This document shows, one piece after another, positions 21,135-32,041 of a DNA stretch of 64,000 nt. Below the pieces are notes generated by a model. It searched no databases. It had not been told where the DNA came from and saw only the letters and a list, made by a program, of their open reading frames with translations. Within the stretch, counting starts at the first letter, position 1. Each line of letters starts with the position of its first letter. This DNA comes from Rhynchopus euleeides. Taxonomy: Eukaryota > Euglenozoa > Diplonemea > Diplonemida > Diplonemidae. Both the position numbers and the translations under genes were made by a program. The stretch is taken from the NCBI GenBank assembly GCA_963210315.1, contig OY723314.1:1674001-1738000 (forward strand). The letters run 5' to 3'.

Positions 21135-21392
21135 TCCCCTCCTCCTCCTCCCTCAGACCCCACGCCCCCCCACTGCCGTGAGGCGTTGTTGTGAAGTTTT
21201 CTGCTCCCATTGCCATACATCGATACTCGCTTGTTGTGTTCCGGATTCCTCTTCTGCACCACTACACAAGGTGGGGGGTGATTGGCATGCAAGCTGCCTC
21301 CAGTAGTGCAGCGGATTTGTGGCCCACTTTTCTGCGCTGCCCACTACACCACACAGGCACAAGGCTGCAAACAGCTCCCGACCCGCAGCACG

Positions 21393-22352
21393 ATGGCACG
21401 TGTTACGGAGGAGATGCGGCTGGTGTCTGGCGGGTTCCGCATGGCCTACAAGCACTGGCGGCCTGCTGGCGGTGCTGCAGCGACGCAGCGGATGCTGTGC
21501 TACCCCGGGTGGCTGGACAACGCAGGGTCGTTCGACAACATCGCACCGCTGCTGGTGAAGCAGGGGTGGGAGCTGGTGTGCCCCGACCCCCCCGGGTGCG
21601 GTCACTCCCAGCACCTCCCGCCCTACGGCACCTACAACCAGTTCGAGGAGGTCCCGCTGGCGCTGGGCCTTCTTGAGGATCTCGGGTGGACCACAGGGCC
21701 GCAGTTCACGGTGCTTGCACACTCCCGTGGCGGGGGTTTCGGGATCACGTTTTCGGGAACCTTCCCTGAGTACGTGAAGTGCCTGCTGCTTGTGGATAGC
21801 GCTCTAGTCGCGCCCAACGGGGCGACCGTGTCTTCCAAGTTCACTGCACCTGCGATCATCCGCCGGGCGGTGAAGTGGGACAGGAAGAACGCAGAGCGTG
21901 CGACGCGCATCTTCGACACTTTTGAGGAGATCGTCGACGCGAGCGAGAACAACAAGGTGTTCAAAAAGTCACGCAGCAGCGCCACCAACATCACGAGGCG
22001 CCACGTGAAGCAGCTGGGCGACGGGAAGTGGCAGCACACACACGACGTGCGGCAGTACGGGCAGAGCCAGAAGATGTACCCTGACCTTCTGATGATGGAT
22101 CATCACAACACAGCTGTGCAGTGCCCCGTGCTGCTTCTACTTGCGGCCGACATGGATGTGTTTAAAATGACTTCCGACCTCCGCAAGGCAGTAGAGCGGC
22201 GGAAAAGCTTTTTCAAGGACTTCGTGGAGCGGAAAGTTCCTGGGGGGCACCACGTGCACTCAGATGACCCTCAGGCGACGCTTAACGCGATGCAAGACTT
22301 CCTCGACGCGGCTGCTGCCACCACCACCATGTGCCGCACGGCGAAGCTGTAG
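21393..22352 (+). CDS. SERHL-like alpha/beta hydrolase, tandem copy 5
   Basis: 319 residues. It has the shared N-terminal motifs, with CGHSQH in place of CGYSQH. The elbow is AHSRGGG preceded by VL rather than ACG, a form shared only with copy 6. The lid (FSGTFPEYVKCLLLVDSALV) and tail (DFLDAAAATTTMCRTAKL) also match copy 6. The His motif is GGHHVHSDDPQ and the stop is TAG. Copy 5 pairs with 6 by protein but with 2 by upstream flank, a mosaic history. Function is as for the family: a probable cytosolic ester or related hydrolase with unknown substrate. Confidence 0.87.
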   Translation: MARVTEEMRLVSGGFRMAYKHWRPAGGAAATQRMLCYPGWLDNAGSFDNIAPLLVKQGWELVCPDPPGCGHSQHLPPYGTYNQFEEVPLALGLLEDLGWTTGPQFTVLAHSRGGGFGITFSGTFPEYVKCLLLVDSALVAPNGATVSSKFTAPAIIRRAVKWDRKNAERATRIFDTFEEIVDASENNKVFKKSRSSATNITRRHVKQLGDGKWQHTHDVRQYGQSQKMYPDLLMMDHHNTAVQCPVLLLLAADMDVFKMTSDLRKAVERRKSFFKDFVERKVPGGHHVHSDDPQATLNAMQDFLDAAAATTTMCRTAKL

Positions 22353-22429
22353 ACCCACGCGTGTGTCGTACAGACATTCTAAACTTTTCAACACATGACC
22401 CGCACCCACCAGCGAGGCAGAAGCTTCGA

Positions 22430-22592
22430 CACGGTAGTCAGGCCTTTGACCAGGCCTGTCCCTGGTCAGCAAAGGGCCTGGTCAGTGACCTGGTCATGAC
22501 CAGGGGTACAGGGCAATGGGCTGCAACCCCCTGGTCATGACCAGGGGCCTGGTCACTTCAGGCCTGGTCAACTACCTGGTCAAAACCCTGAC
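22430..22592. repeat. Cluster of CCTGGTCA sites with perfect palindromes
   Basis: About ten copies of CTGGTCA or its complement occur within 160 bp. They include the perfect palindromes CCTGGTCATGACCAGG (22489-22504) and CCCCTGGTCATGACCAGGGG (22528-22547). It could be a protein-binding cluster or a short satellite seed between hydrolases 5 and 6. Confidence 0.6.
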
Positions 22593-22739
22593 GGGGTCTT
22601 TTAGGTGGCAACGCATCGAAGGGGAAAGAAGGCACGCAGTTCAGTTCGTGCGGATACACTTTTCCAATTCATATATAATAGCCCATCGGGGAGTGAGGGG
22701 AGGGAGCCGGGGGTCTTCTTCGCTGTGGTGCCGAAAACT

Positions 22740-22890
22740 GTGTGCGTGTTTTTTTTGTGCAAATAGCAGTAAGCGCCGTGCTCATGGAAATGAAATTGTT
22801 CAGAACTAAAAAGGTTGCAGTGGGAGCAATCTTGTGTTCACCTACACTCCACGCCCCAACGTGCAGGTGTCGAGAAGGTTGCACAGCACA
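22740..22890 (+). repeat. Dispersed repeat family R1, plus copy
   Basis: Contains CGCCGTGCTCATGGAAATGA, TTCAGAACT, AAAAAGGTTGCAGTGGGAGC, TTCACCTACACTCCACGCCC and CAACGTGCAGGTGTCGAGAAGG, in the same order as the inverted copy at 1183-1300 and the copy at about 19850. Confidence 0.55.
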
Positions 22891-23770
22891 AACAGAACAA
22901 AATCTCCCCAGCAATCTTTTTTGGCGCATGTCCTCCTGTTTTTTGCTTGAGCCTCAATGCCAATGAGGGGGGAAATCGCTTAACATTGCTCATAGCGAGT
23001 CTCCTCGGAAAGCCGAAGGCCCCAACATCCGCAACAGTGTATTGAGGCATCTGGGCTGTGAGGAGGATTCGATGTTCTGTGTGTGGTGCGTTTCACCACA
23101 ACCTCTCCCCCATTCCCTCTCGTGTTCAGCGACATGTGCCGCTAGGGTTTCATTTCACTTTCGATCAAGGCTGTCCGTCGGGGTTTGAGCTGATGACTCC
23201 ATGCATGGGGCATTGGTGGGGGCCTTCCTAACGTTACAGGATACCACGTTCATCGAAAGAAGCGAGTTTTCTGGTTGTCCTTTCGGCCTTCCCGGAAACA
23301 GCATCGCTGTGCTGGTGTCAGAATGGCCCTGTTTTCCTGCCTGCCCAGCATGTGGCAGCCCCATCGCAGTATGCGTATCAGTTGTCGCTTTTTCCCACCT
23401 TGTGAGTGAAGTTACACGTACCAGATCCCAGTCCTGGCACTGGTTCTCAGCAGGGAATTGCACCGTGTGGTTGCATGTGCTGGAGCTGGACGTCTGGTCC
23501 GTCATCCTGTGTGTCGTGGAAAGCACTCCTGTGCCTGTACTGCGGCAGCCTGTCGCGTTGTGCGGCGCCTGCTGCCTTCGACAGGTACACCTGTGCAGCT
23601 GATGTGTGGCGTCCCGTCACCTGGTGCCGTCTCATCCCCTCCTCCCACTCGCTTGCCTTGGCTTGCTTTTCTGCTGAGTTGTGGTCCACCTGCACTTCCC
23701 ACCACACTACAACAACACAACACACAACACACAGGCACAAGGCTGCACACAACTCCCGACCCGCAGCACG

Positions 23771-24724
23771 ATGGCGCGTGTGACGGAGGAGATGCGGCTG
23801 GTGTCGGGCGGGTTCCGCATGGCCTACAAGTACTGGCGGCCTGCTGGCGGTGCTGCAGCGACGCAGCGGATGCTGTGCTACCCCGGGTGGCTGGACAACG
23901 CAGGGTCGTTCGACAACATCGCACCGCTGCTGGTGCAGCAGGGGTGGGAGCTGGTGTGCCCCGACCCCCCCGGGTGCGGCTACTCCCAGCACCTCCCGCC
24001 CTACGGCACCTACAACGACTTCGAGGAGGTGCCGCTGGCGCTGGGCCTCGTCGAAGAGCTCGGGTGGACCACAGGGCCGCAGTTCACGGTGCTTGCACAC
24101 TCCCGTGGCGCGGGTGTCGGAATCATGATTGCGGGCACCTTCCCTGAGTACGTGAAGTGCCTGCTGCTTGTGGAGAACGCCCTCGTGTCAGCCAATGGGG
24201 GCTACATCCTTCCTGACGTGACCGCACCGGAGATCGTGCGCCAGGCGGTGACGTGGGACAAGAAGAACGCGGTCCGCGTGCCGCGCATCTTCGACACTTT
24301 TGAGGAGATCGTCGATGCGAGCGAGCACAACAAGGTGTTCAAAAAGTCACGCAGCAGCGCCGCCAACATCACGAGGCGCCACGTGAAGCAGCTGGGCGAC
24401 GGGCGGTGGCAGTACACACACGACGTGCGGCAGTACGGGCAGCGCCAGAAGCTGTACCCGGACCGCACCATGCTGGAGCAGCACACCGTGGCTGTGCAGT
24501 GCCCTATGCTGCTCGTGCTTGTTGAGCAGACTTTGCAGCTTTCCGGCGAGCGTGCTGAGTCCACCCAGCGGCGGAAAAGCCTTTTCAAGGACCTCGTCGA
24601 GCGGAGGATTCCCGGGGGGCACCACGTGCACACTGATGACCCTCAGGCAACGCTCGACGCGATGCAAGACTTCCTCGACGCGGCTGCCGCCACCACCACC
24701 ATGTGCCGCACGGCGAAGCTGTAG
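23771..24724 (+). CDS. SERHL-like alpha/beta hydrolase, tandem copy 6
   Basis: 317 residues and the last of the array. The N-terminal half and the 5' leader are as in the others; the elbow is AHSRGAG. The lid is IAGTFPEYVKCLLLVENALV with Glu-Asn at the candidate acid position. The end is GGHHVHTDDPQ and TTTMCRTAKL, and the stop is TAG. The palindrome module is missing upstream: only a degraded CCTGTCGCGTTGTGCGGCGC remains near 23550. Its control may therefore differ from copies 2-5. Hydrolase call firm, substrate unknown. Confidence 0.88.
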   Translation: MARVTEEMRLVSGGFRMAYKYWRPAGGAAATQRMLCYPGWLDNAGSFDNIAPLLVQQGWELVCPDPPGCGYSQHLPPYGTYNDFEEVPLALGLVEELGWTTGPQFTVLAHSRGAGVGIMIAGTFPEYVKCLLLVENALVSANGGYILPDVTAPEIVRQAVTWDKKNAVRVPRIFDTFEEIVDASEHNKVFKKSRSSAANITRRHVKQLGDGRWQYTHDVRQYGQRQKLYPDRTMLEQHTVAVQCPMLLVLVEQTLQLSGERAESTQRRKSLFKDLVERRIPGGHHVHTDDPQATLDAMQDFLDAAAATTTMCRTAKL

Positions 24725-26152
24725 ACCCACGCACGCGACGCCAGCCCCCCTCTCCGTCTGCTTTTCCAACAGACACGTCGTCCTGCAGCGGCCCCCGCCC
24801 CCCCCCCCTTTGTGTTTTATTGCCGCCTCGTATCTCTTTGCACCCCTGCCTTGCGCCTGCTGCAACCCCGGCAGGGCAGGCAGTTGCCTTCGTCCTGCCT
24901 GCTGCAGTCCACGATTCCACCGCGTTTGCTCTCGCCTTGTGGCCGATGGAATCGGCAGCATTTCCAGCTTCTGCCGCTCTGCCTCAGCAGCCCTGACATC
25001 TTACATGCACTCGAGTCCTTCGTACCCACCCCCTCTGTGGACTGCACGCGTCATGGCGGCATCCAGGGAGGGCGTGCTGCGTGTGTCTAGGTGTCGGAAC
25101 ATGGTAACCTCACTCCTCACTCCCTCCCCCCCTGTGCTGTGCAACTGTTCTGTCGGAATACGGGCAAAATCCTCTGCTCGGGTGGGGTGGGGGGGTCAGG
25201 GGTGCCCGGTAACCCAACTCACGGCCCACGTCGATCTTCGCCAGGAATTTTCCCGGGGGAATGTTTCCTGGCACCCCGAATCTCGGACAGGATTGTTTGT
25301 GACACAGCGTCTGCGCAAATATGGCAGTCGTCAGAAATGGCGGAACCCGAGTTATATATACCGGCACCCCTGGGGGGGGTGGGTGATGGGGTGAGGCGCA
25401 ACGCGGCGTTGCTGTGTTTCTCATCATATTGCCTTTTCTCCCGCTTTCCGTGAGCACGGTGCGTCTGTCACAAACAAAATTGCCTCCCCTTTCTGCAGAG
25501 CTGCCACCGCGACCAGGTCCAACCAGGTTAACACACCTCGTTGCACAGGGTTCTCGAGATAATCTCCATGTTTTTCGAACCGGCCGCACGGCGGGAATGT
25601 GCTTCACAACACGTGTGGCGCAGGGGTGTGATGCAGCTCAGACCAGCCACGCCTCACCTGAGCACAGGTCGGGGTGTGTGCGGCTTTCTGCGTGTGCCCC
25701 AGGTCCGGCCATCGCCTTCGCTTTCCACTGCTTCAGAACCATTCTCATGATCAACATGGCGGGTGTGGAGGGGGTGGGGTGGGTGGTACCCAAGGGGGGG
25801 AAAGGTCGAATCAGGAGAACAGGTGCTGGCTGGGGGAGGGATGAGTCTTCGACCCCCCGGGTGGCACGCTCTGTATTGCAGGGCCTTGTTGCCAGTTCAG
25901 GCCACCAGAGTGTTTGGGTCCCCGCTAGCTGTGGTGCTCCACTGTGCCGGGGGGGGGGGGGGGGGCTGCACGCCCCGGCGCCGCTCTGCTGGGGGGTGAA
26001 GTGTCGCTAGGCCTCTGCTGATGTGGGACTCAGAAATCTTGCGTTAGTTGTGCCATCATGGGCTTCAGGTCCTTTGTCGGTCAGCGGCATGAACGCACCA
26101 GCGTGGCATCACACCCACACCAATGTCTTGCAGGCTACTCGAGTACACAGGG
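24725..26152. other. Intergenic, no gene seen
   Basis: No credible gene. An R1-type end (TTTCCGTGAGCACGGTGCGT) lies at about 25445, and simple G/C runs occur near 25380 and 25950. From about 26060 the sequence is the leader of EGF copy B. Confidence 0.45.
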
Positions 26153-29100
26153 ATGAGGTGGGTGTGGCTGCTGCTTCTGGCATCGTTGCCCGCTGCCAAG
26201 ATGAGTGCGAGGGAACCTGCCCGACGTGCGAGCAGGATGTGTGCACCAATGCAGGGCAGACCTGTGCAGACCCTGACACTTCCCTGTCTTCTCTGAGTGA
26301 CTGGTCGTGCACCTGTATTCCGCCTTCGACGGGATCTGCTGTTGCCAGTGTTGCAACGTGTGTGCTCGATGAGTGCACCATTTCCTGCCCAGCGTGCATG
26401 AAGGTCTGCTCCGATGCAGGGCAGGCCTGTTCAGACCCCAACACTTCCCCGTCTGTTGCAGGCGACTGGACGTGCACATGTACACCGCCTTCGACAGGAT
26501 CTGCTGTTGCTCGTGCGGCAACGTGCGTATTGGATGAGTGCGAGGTTTCCTGCCCGTCGTGCGGGAAGGAGACTTGCACCAACGCAGGACAGATCTGTTC
26601 AGACCCCGACACTTCCCCATCTTCTCTGAGTGACTGGTCGTGCATATGCCCCCCACCTTCGACGGGATCTGCTGTTGCCAGTGTGGCAACGTGCGTATTG
26701 GATGAATGCACCCTTTCCTGCCCAACCTGCGAGAAGGGTGTCTGCACCAATGCAGGACAGACCTGTTCAGACCCCGACACTTCGGCATCTTCAACAAACG
26801 ACTGGACATGCGTGTGCCCTCCGCCTTCGGCGGGATCTTCCGCTGGTAGTGTTGCAACGTGTGTACTCGATGAGTGTGAACATTTCTGCCCAACGTGCGA
26901 GAAGGATGCTTGCATCAACGCAGGGCAGACCTGCTCAGACCCCGACACTTCCCCATCTTCTCTGAGTGACTGGTCGTGCATATGCCCCGCACCTTCGACA
27001 TCATCTGCTGTTGCCAGTGTGGCAACGTGCGTATTGGATGAATGCACCCTTTCCTGCCCAACCTGCGGGAAGGGTGTCTGCACCAATGCAGGACAGACCT
27101 GTTCAGACCCCGACACTTCGGCATCTTCTACAAACGACTGGACATGTGTGTGCCCTCCGCCTTCGACGGGATCTTCCGCTGGTAGTGTTGCAACGTGCGT
27201 ACTCGATGAGTGTGAACTTTCCTGCCCAACGTGCGAGAAGGATGCTTGCAGCAACGCAGGGCAGACCTGTTCAGACCCCGGCACTTCCTCATCTTCTCTG
27301 AGTGACTGGTCCTGCACCTGTATTCCGCCTTCAACAGGATCTGCTTTTGCCAGTGTTGCAAAGTGTGTATTGGATGAGTGCACGGACTACTCTGACGCCG
27401 TGCAGTGCACGCACGTGCCCCGCTACACCGAGGATGGTTGCTTGTGCTCCTGTGACTGGACTGCCCTACTCAAGGATATGAATGGTAATGTACTTACCCT
27501 TCCTGCCGGCCCAGGGAGTACGGTGCCATGTGGCACAAGTTGCTGCAACCCTGACAGCAAGCCAACTGGTGACTGGTGCTACATCGCCGCCCACGACTAC
27601 AACAAGAACAAGCCCGCCTGCAGTGCACTCCAAGGCAAGGCTCAGACGTGTGTGGCTCCGGGGCAGACCCCGACTGACGGGGGACTGGCTCCGCGCGCTG
27701 CCATTCCCGGCGTTCCAAGCACGCAGAACAATGTGTGCACAGACGCAGGCCAGCTTTGTGTTGACACCGACAAGACCGTTAGAGAAGACTGGCAGTGTGA
27801 GTGTGTTGCCCCTCAGACGGGCACACCTGGCCAGCAGGTCCCTGCGACGTGCATCACCGGGACCGACGAGTGCACGGACTACTCTGGCGCAGTGGGGTGC
27901 TGGCATCTGCTCCGCTACACTGAGGATGGTTGCGTGTGCTCCTGCGATTGGACTGCCGTATTCAAGGATGGCAACGGCAACGTTATCACCTTTCCTGCCG
28001 GTCCAGGGAACACGGAGCCATGTCGCACAGGGTGCTGCAACCCGAACAGCAATCCAGCCGGTGACTGGTGCTACATCGCTACCCACGACTACAACAAGGC
28101 CAAACCCGCCTGCACCGCCTTGCAGGGGAAGAAACAGACGTGCACAGCCTTAGGGCAGCTTCCAGTCGACGGTGGTGTTCCTGGACGCGCTCCCATTGCC
28201 GGGGTCCCGAGCACGCAGACCAACGTGTGCACAGACGCGGAGCAGCTTTGTGTCGATACTGACACGACAGCAGCTGACACCTGGCAGTGCCAGTGTGTCT
28301 CGCCGAAGACCGGGTCGCCCGCAGTAGCCGGTGTTGCAACGTGTATTCTTGATGAGTGTGCGGCTTCCTGCCCAACCTGCGAGAAGGATGCTTGCACCAA
28401 CGCAGGACAGACCTGTTCAGACCCCGACACTTCCCCAGCTTCTCTGAGTGACTGGTCGTGCACCTGTCCCCCACCTTCGACGGGATCTGCTGTGGGTCGT
28501 GTGTCAACGTGTGTACTCGATGAGTGCGAGGTTTCCTGCCCAACCTGCGAGAAGGATGCTTGCACCAATGCAGGACAGATCTGTCAGGACCCCGACACTT
28601 CCCCATCTTCTCTGAGTGACTGGTCGTGCACCTGTCTTCAGCCTTCGACGGGATCTGCTGTTGCCAGTGTGGCAACGTGCGTATTGGATGAATGCACCCT
28701 TTCCTGCCCAATCTGCGAGAAGGGTGTCTGCACCAATGCAGGACAGACCTGTTCAGACCCCGACACTTCGGCATCTTCAACAAACGACTGGACATGCGTG
28801 TGCCCTCCGCCTTCGACAGGATCTTCCGCTGGTAGTGTTGCAACGTGTGTACTCGATGAGTGTGAACTTTTCTGCCCAACGTGCGAGAAGGATGCTTGCA
28901 GCAACGCAGGGCAGACCTGTTCAGACCCCGACACTTCCCCATTTTCAACACACAACTGGAAGTGCACGTGCCCTCTGCCTTCGACATCATCCGCTGTTGC
29001 CAGTGTTGCAACGTGTGCGTTGGGTGAGTGCAAGGATTCCTGCCCAACTTGCGGGACGGATGTTTGCACCAGCGCAGGACAAGTATGCATCGACCTCGAC

Positions 29101-31116
29101 ACTTCCCCATCTTCTACAAACGACTGGAAATGCACATGTGCACCGCCTTCGACGGGATCTGCTGTTGCCGGTGTTGCAACATGTGCATTGGACGAGTGCA
29201 CTGCCGCGTGCCCCACATGTGCAATGTCCGTTTGCTCGCAGGGCGGGCAGTCGTGTGTCGATCCTGTGACCACACCCTCAAGCACGGGCGACTGGTCGTG
29301 TGTGTGTCCATCTCCTTCGACTGCAACAAGCGTGGGCAGCCTTGCGGACTGCAGTTTTGATGAGTGCACTGTGCATGCCGCCACCTGTACGGGTGCTGGC
29401 CAGAGCTGCAAGGACCCCGACCTGCTGAACACGGGAGACTGGACGTGCGTGTGCACCCCTCCCCGCACAGGATCTTCTTCGACGGGCAGTCCTGCCGTGT
29501 GTCAGTTGGACGAGTGCTCGGGTGTGTGTGCGACGTGTGCGAACACGACGTGCAGCGCTGCAGGGCAGACCTGCACAGACCGTGGGCTGGGCGTGTCTTC
29601 GCTGCAGGACTGGGCGTGCCGGTGTGCGGCACCCCTGCAGCACATCGAGGCGGTGCTGCAGGCCGCACAGTGCACGCCCCCGAGCGGTGCGGCGACGGGT
29701 GCCCCAGCCTCGCCCGCCCCTGCCACTGACGGACCTGCTGTGACCGGCGCACCCCTTTCTGTGGCAGTTGAGAACGTGACTGTGCTTGCAGAGCCCACAG
29801 CCGTGACGACACGGCGTGCCGTCGTTGCAGGGGCGGTGGTGGGTGTGAGCTTCGCTGTGGGTGTGGGGTCTTCGTCGACAGGCGCCGTCGTGGGCGTGGT
29901 GTCTGCTGTGAACCAGGCGCGGTTCTGCGACGAGGGTGACGATGCACCCCCCGTCAACCCTGTGGTGAACCCGCTGACGCAGCGTGTCGGGGCTGGGGCG
30001 TACGCCGCACATGCCGGTGCTGTGGTGTTCGTGGCTGCCACCGTGTGCGTGCTGTGCGGGGTGGTGGCAGGCGTGCTGCTGGTGCTGCGCTGCTACTTCG
30101 GGCGCCACATGTCACGCCCGCCCACATCTGTGGAGCGCCACCGCATGATGGGGCGTGCACGCGTGGGGTGGCTGGTGGTGCCGTTCGCCTTCCTGTACGC
30201 GGGTCTGCCGCCCTCCGTGTTTGGGCTGCTGCTGTACGGCGGCGTGTGGCGCTGGGTGGGGGCGTGCGGTCTGGTGCTGCTGGTGGTGGCATGGGCGGGT
30301 GTGTGGGGCGTGGTGCGCGAGGCGGAGCGGCGCTGCTGCTGCATGCCGGAGCCGGGTGTGCACACGCTGTGGGTGCGCACCTTCAGCGGGACGCAGTCGT
30401 GGGGGCCGCGCGGTGTGTCTGCACACGAGAAGGCGGAGAACCACGCGTGGCAGGGTGTGTGGTTCGCCGTGTTCGACGCCTACACGTGGGACAGCCGCTA
30501 CTTCCTGCTGTGGGAGCTGGCAGCGGCCGTGCTGCTCGGGGCGCTGCAGGCGATGGAGGCGAAGGGGCAGGCGGCGTGTGTGGCGCGTGCGGCATGTGTG
30601 GGCGTGGTGGTGCTGCTGCTGGTGCTGGCGGTGGTGGTCACCCGCCCCTTCCTGACGCTGTTCGAGAACGCGTCCAACGCAGTGCTGCTGCTGCTGGAGG
30701 TGGTTGTGATGGTGCTCTCCATCGTGCACGATCTCACAGACGATGAGGCGCTGACAGACGCTGCGGATGTGATTTCCGAGTTCGTGACGTGGGGGCTGAT
30801 GGTGCAGTTCGCCGCGTGCACGTCGATGTTCGTCCGCGACAGGTACGCGGACTGGCAGGAGGAGACGGGGCATTCAGGCGTGCTGCGCTTTGCGGCATAC
30901 TGGCTGTGCTTCGTCGGTGTGCTGGACGGGCTTGTCGACCGCACCGACTCCGCCTGCACGGCGAAGGAGGAGGAGGAGCTGGTGCCTCTTGGCGTCAGCA
31001 TGAGCACTGACAGTGCACCAGATGCATGTGAGATGAGCGTGCCGCTGCTGGACTCCGCCACCACAGCGTGTGTGCCGAACTTCCGACCCCGTCCTGTCAG
31101 GAGCTTTGACCTCTGA
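26153..31116 (+). CDS. EGF-repeat multi-span membrane protein, copy B (signal peptide frameshifted)
   Basis: The largest family member, with 1,638 codons open from 26200. The ATG at 26153 corresponds to the start of copy A and begins a hydrophobic signal (MRWVWLLLLASL). One base is missing before CAAGATGAG, so that ATG is out of frame with the DEC modules that follow and meets a stop within about 150 bp. The module frame has only an upstream ATG at 26089, whose product lacks a signal peptide. The ectodomain (about 1,208 residues) has seven eight-Cys modules, then two roughly 95-residue Cys-rich domains with GDWCYIA and DYNK words, then more modules ending in the same triplet as copy A. The membrane region (from about 29826) has 8-9 spans. 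It is either a very young pseudogene, a secretion-defective form, or a sequencing error. Confidence 0.7.
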
Positions 31117-32041
31117 TCTGATTCAGATTCAGCACGTGTGTCCTGCCACTGTGTGTAGTGTTCTTCAGTGGCAGTCTCTTGTTATGTTGTCTTGTTTCTT
31201 GCAGTGGCACTTCTCGACGAGCCTTCTGCCTTGCATGGCTGTGGGTCTGTGTCTCGCCGACGTTCGGCTGCAGCTGCGGCTGGTCGATTCCCACTCACCC
31301 GGTGAGTGTGCTTGAAAACAACGGTATCCACGGTCTTGCTGCTTGCCCTACCGTTATCAAGCAACTGGAAACGAGACTGCCGCCAGCCAGTGAATTCATC
31401 TGGGCCTTCCTCCCCCGTCGCACCCCTGCCCCCTTCTCTCCCCCCCACCCCATCAAGCGAGCCTCGCACCCTTTAACTGCTCGCCTATGTGACGTCTAAC
31501 GTTTGAACCTGCAACGCAGCACCACCCCGCGTAGTTTTGAGCGGCCCCAATTCCATTACGTTAGCGTCGCAACCTACCGTCCTTTCCGACTCACAGCGTG
31601 CTGAATCTCGTGTTGAGACTCTCCGAAACAGAATAGTCGTGGAGATGGTTCCAATGTGAGGCAAAGCCTGCCCAGTCTTCCCACAATCCCCGGTGGGGTG
31701 TATAGCCGCCTTAGCCCCCCGAGATCATAAAATTCACCAGTGTTTCAACGCAGTTTGGCCCCCACTGGGGTTCGTATCCACGTCTGTTTATGCACTTTCA
31801 TCTGATGTACATTACAACGGGACAATGGGATTTTCAGCCAGGTAGGTATCATTATCGGTCAACCTCACAGACAGTGCGTATGTCTGCTCGGGGCTGGTTT
31901 CGGGGTCCTTCTGGGATAGAGGATGGCTATCCACTTGTTCTTTGGTCTTGTGATCTTGTCGTCGTCTGGATGCACGCAGCAGAGTGGCAGCACACACCCT
32001 CACATCGCAGGTGGCTGGAGGAACGCCATTCGAGTAGGGAG
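31117..32041. other. Intergenic spacer, repeated three times
   Basis: 925-bp spacer with no gene seen, repeated identically at 35282-36206 and 39447-40371. It holds the post-stop inverted repeat and two CAGTGGCA boxes flanking a T-rich stretch (about 31168-31206). An in-frame extension to 31790 upstream of copy C carries no recognisable domain. Confidence 0.6.

Noticed and set aside
31790..32041. 84-codon N-terminal extension upstream of copy C (and the same before D and E)
   Set aside because: Not hydrophobic and no domain. The ATG at 32042 gives a textbook signal peptide matching the position of those in A and B.
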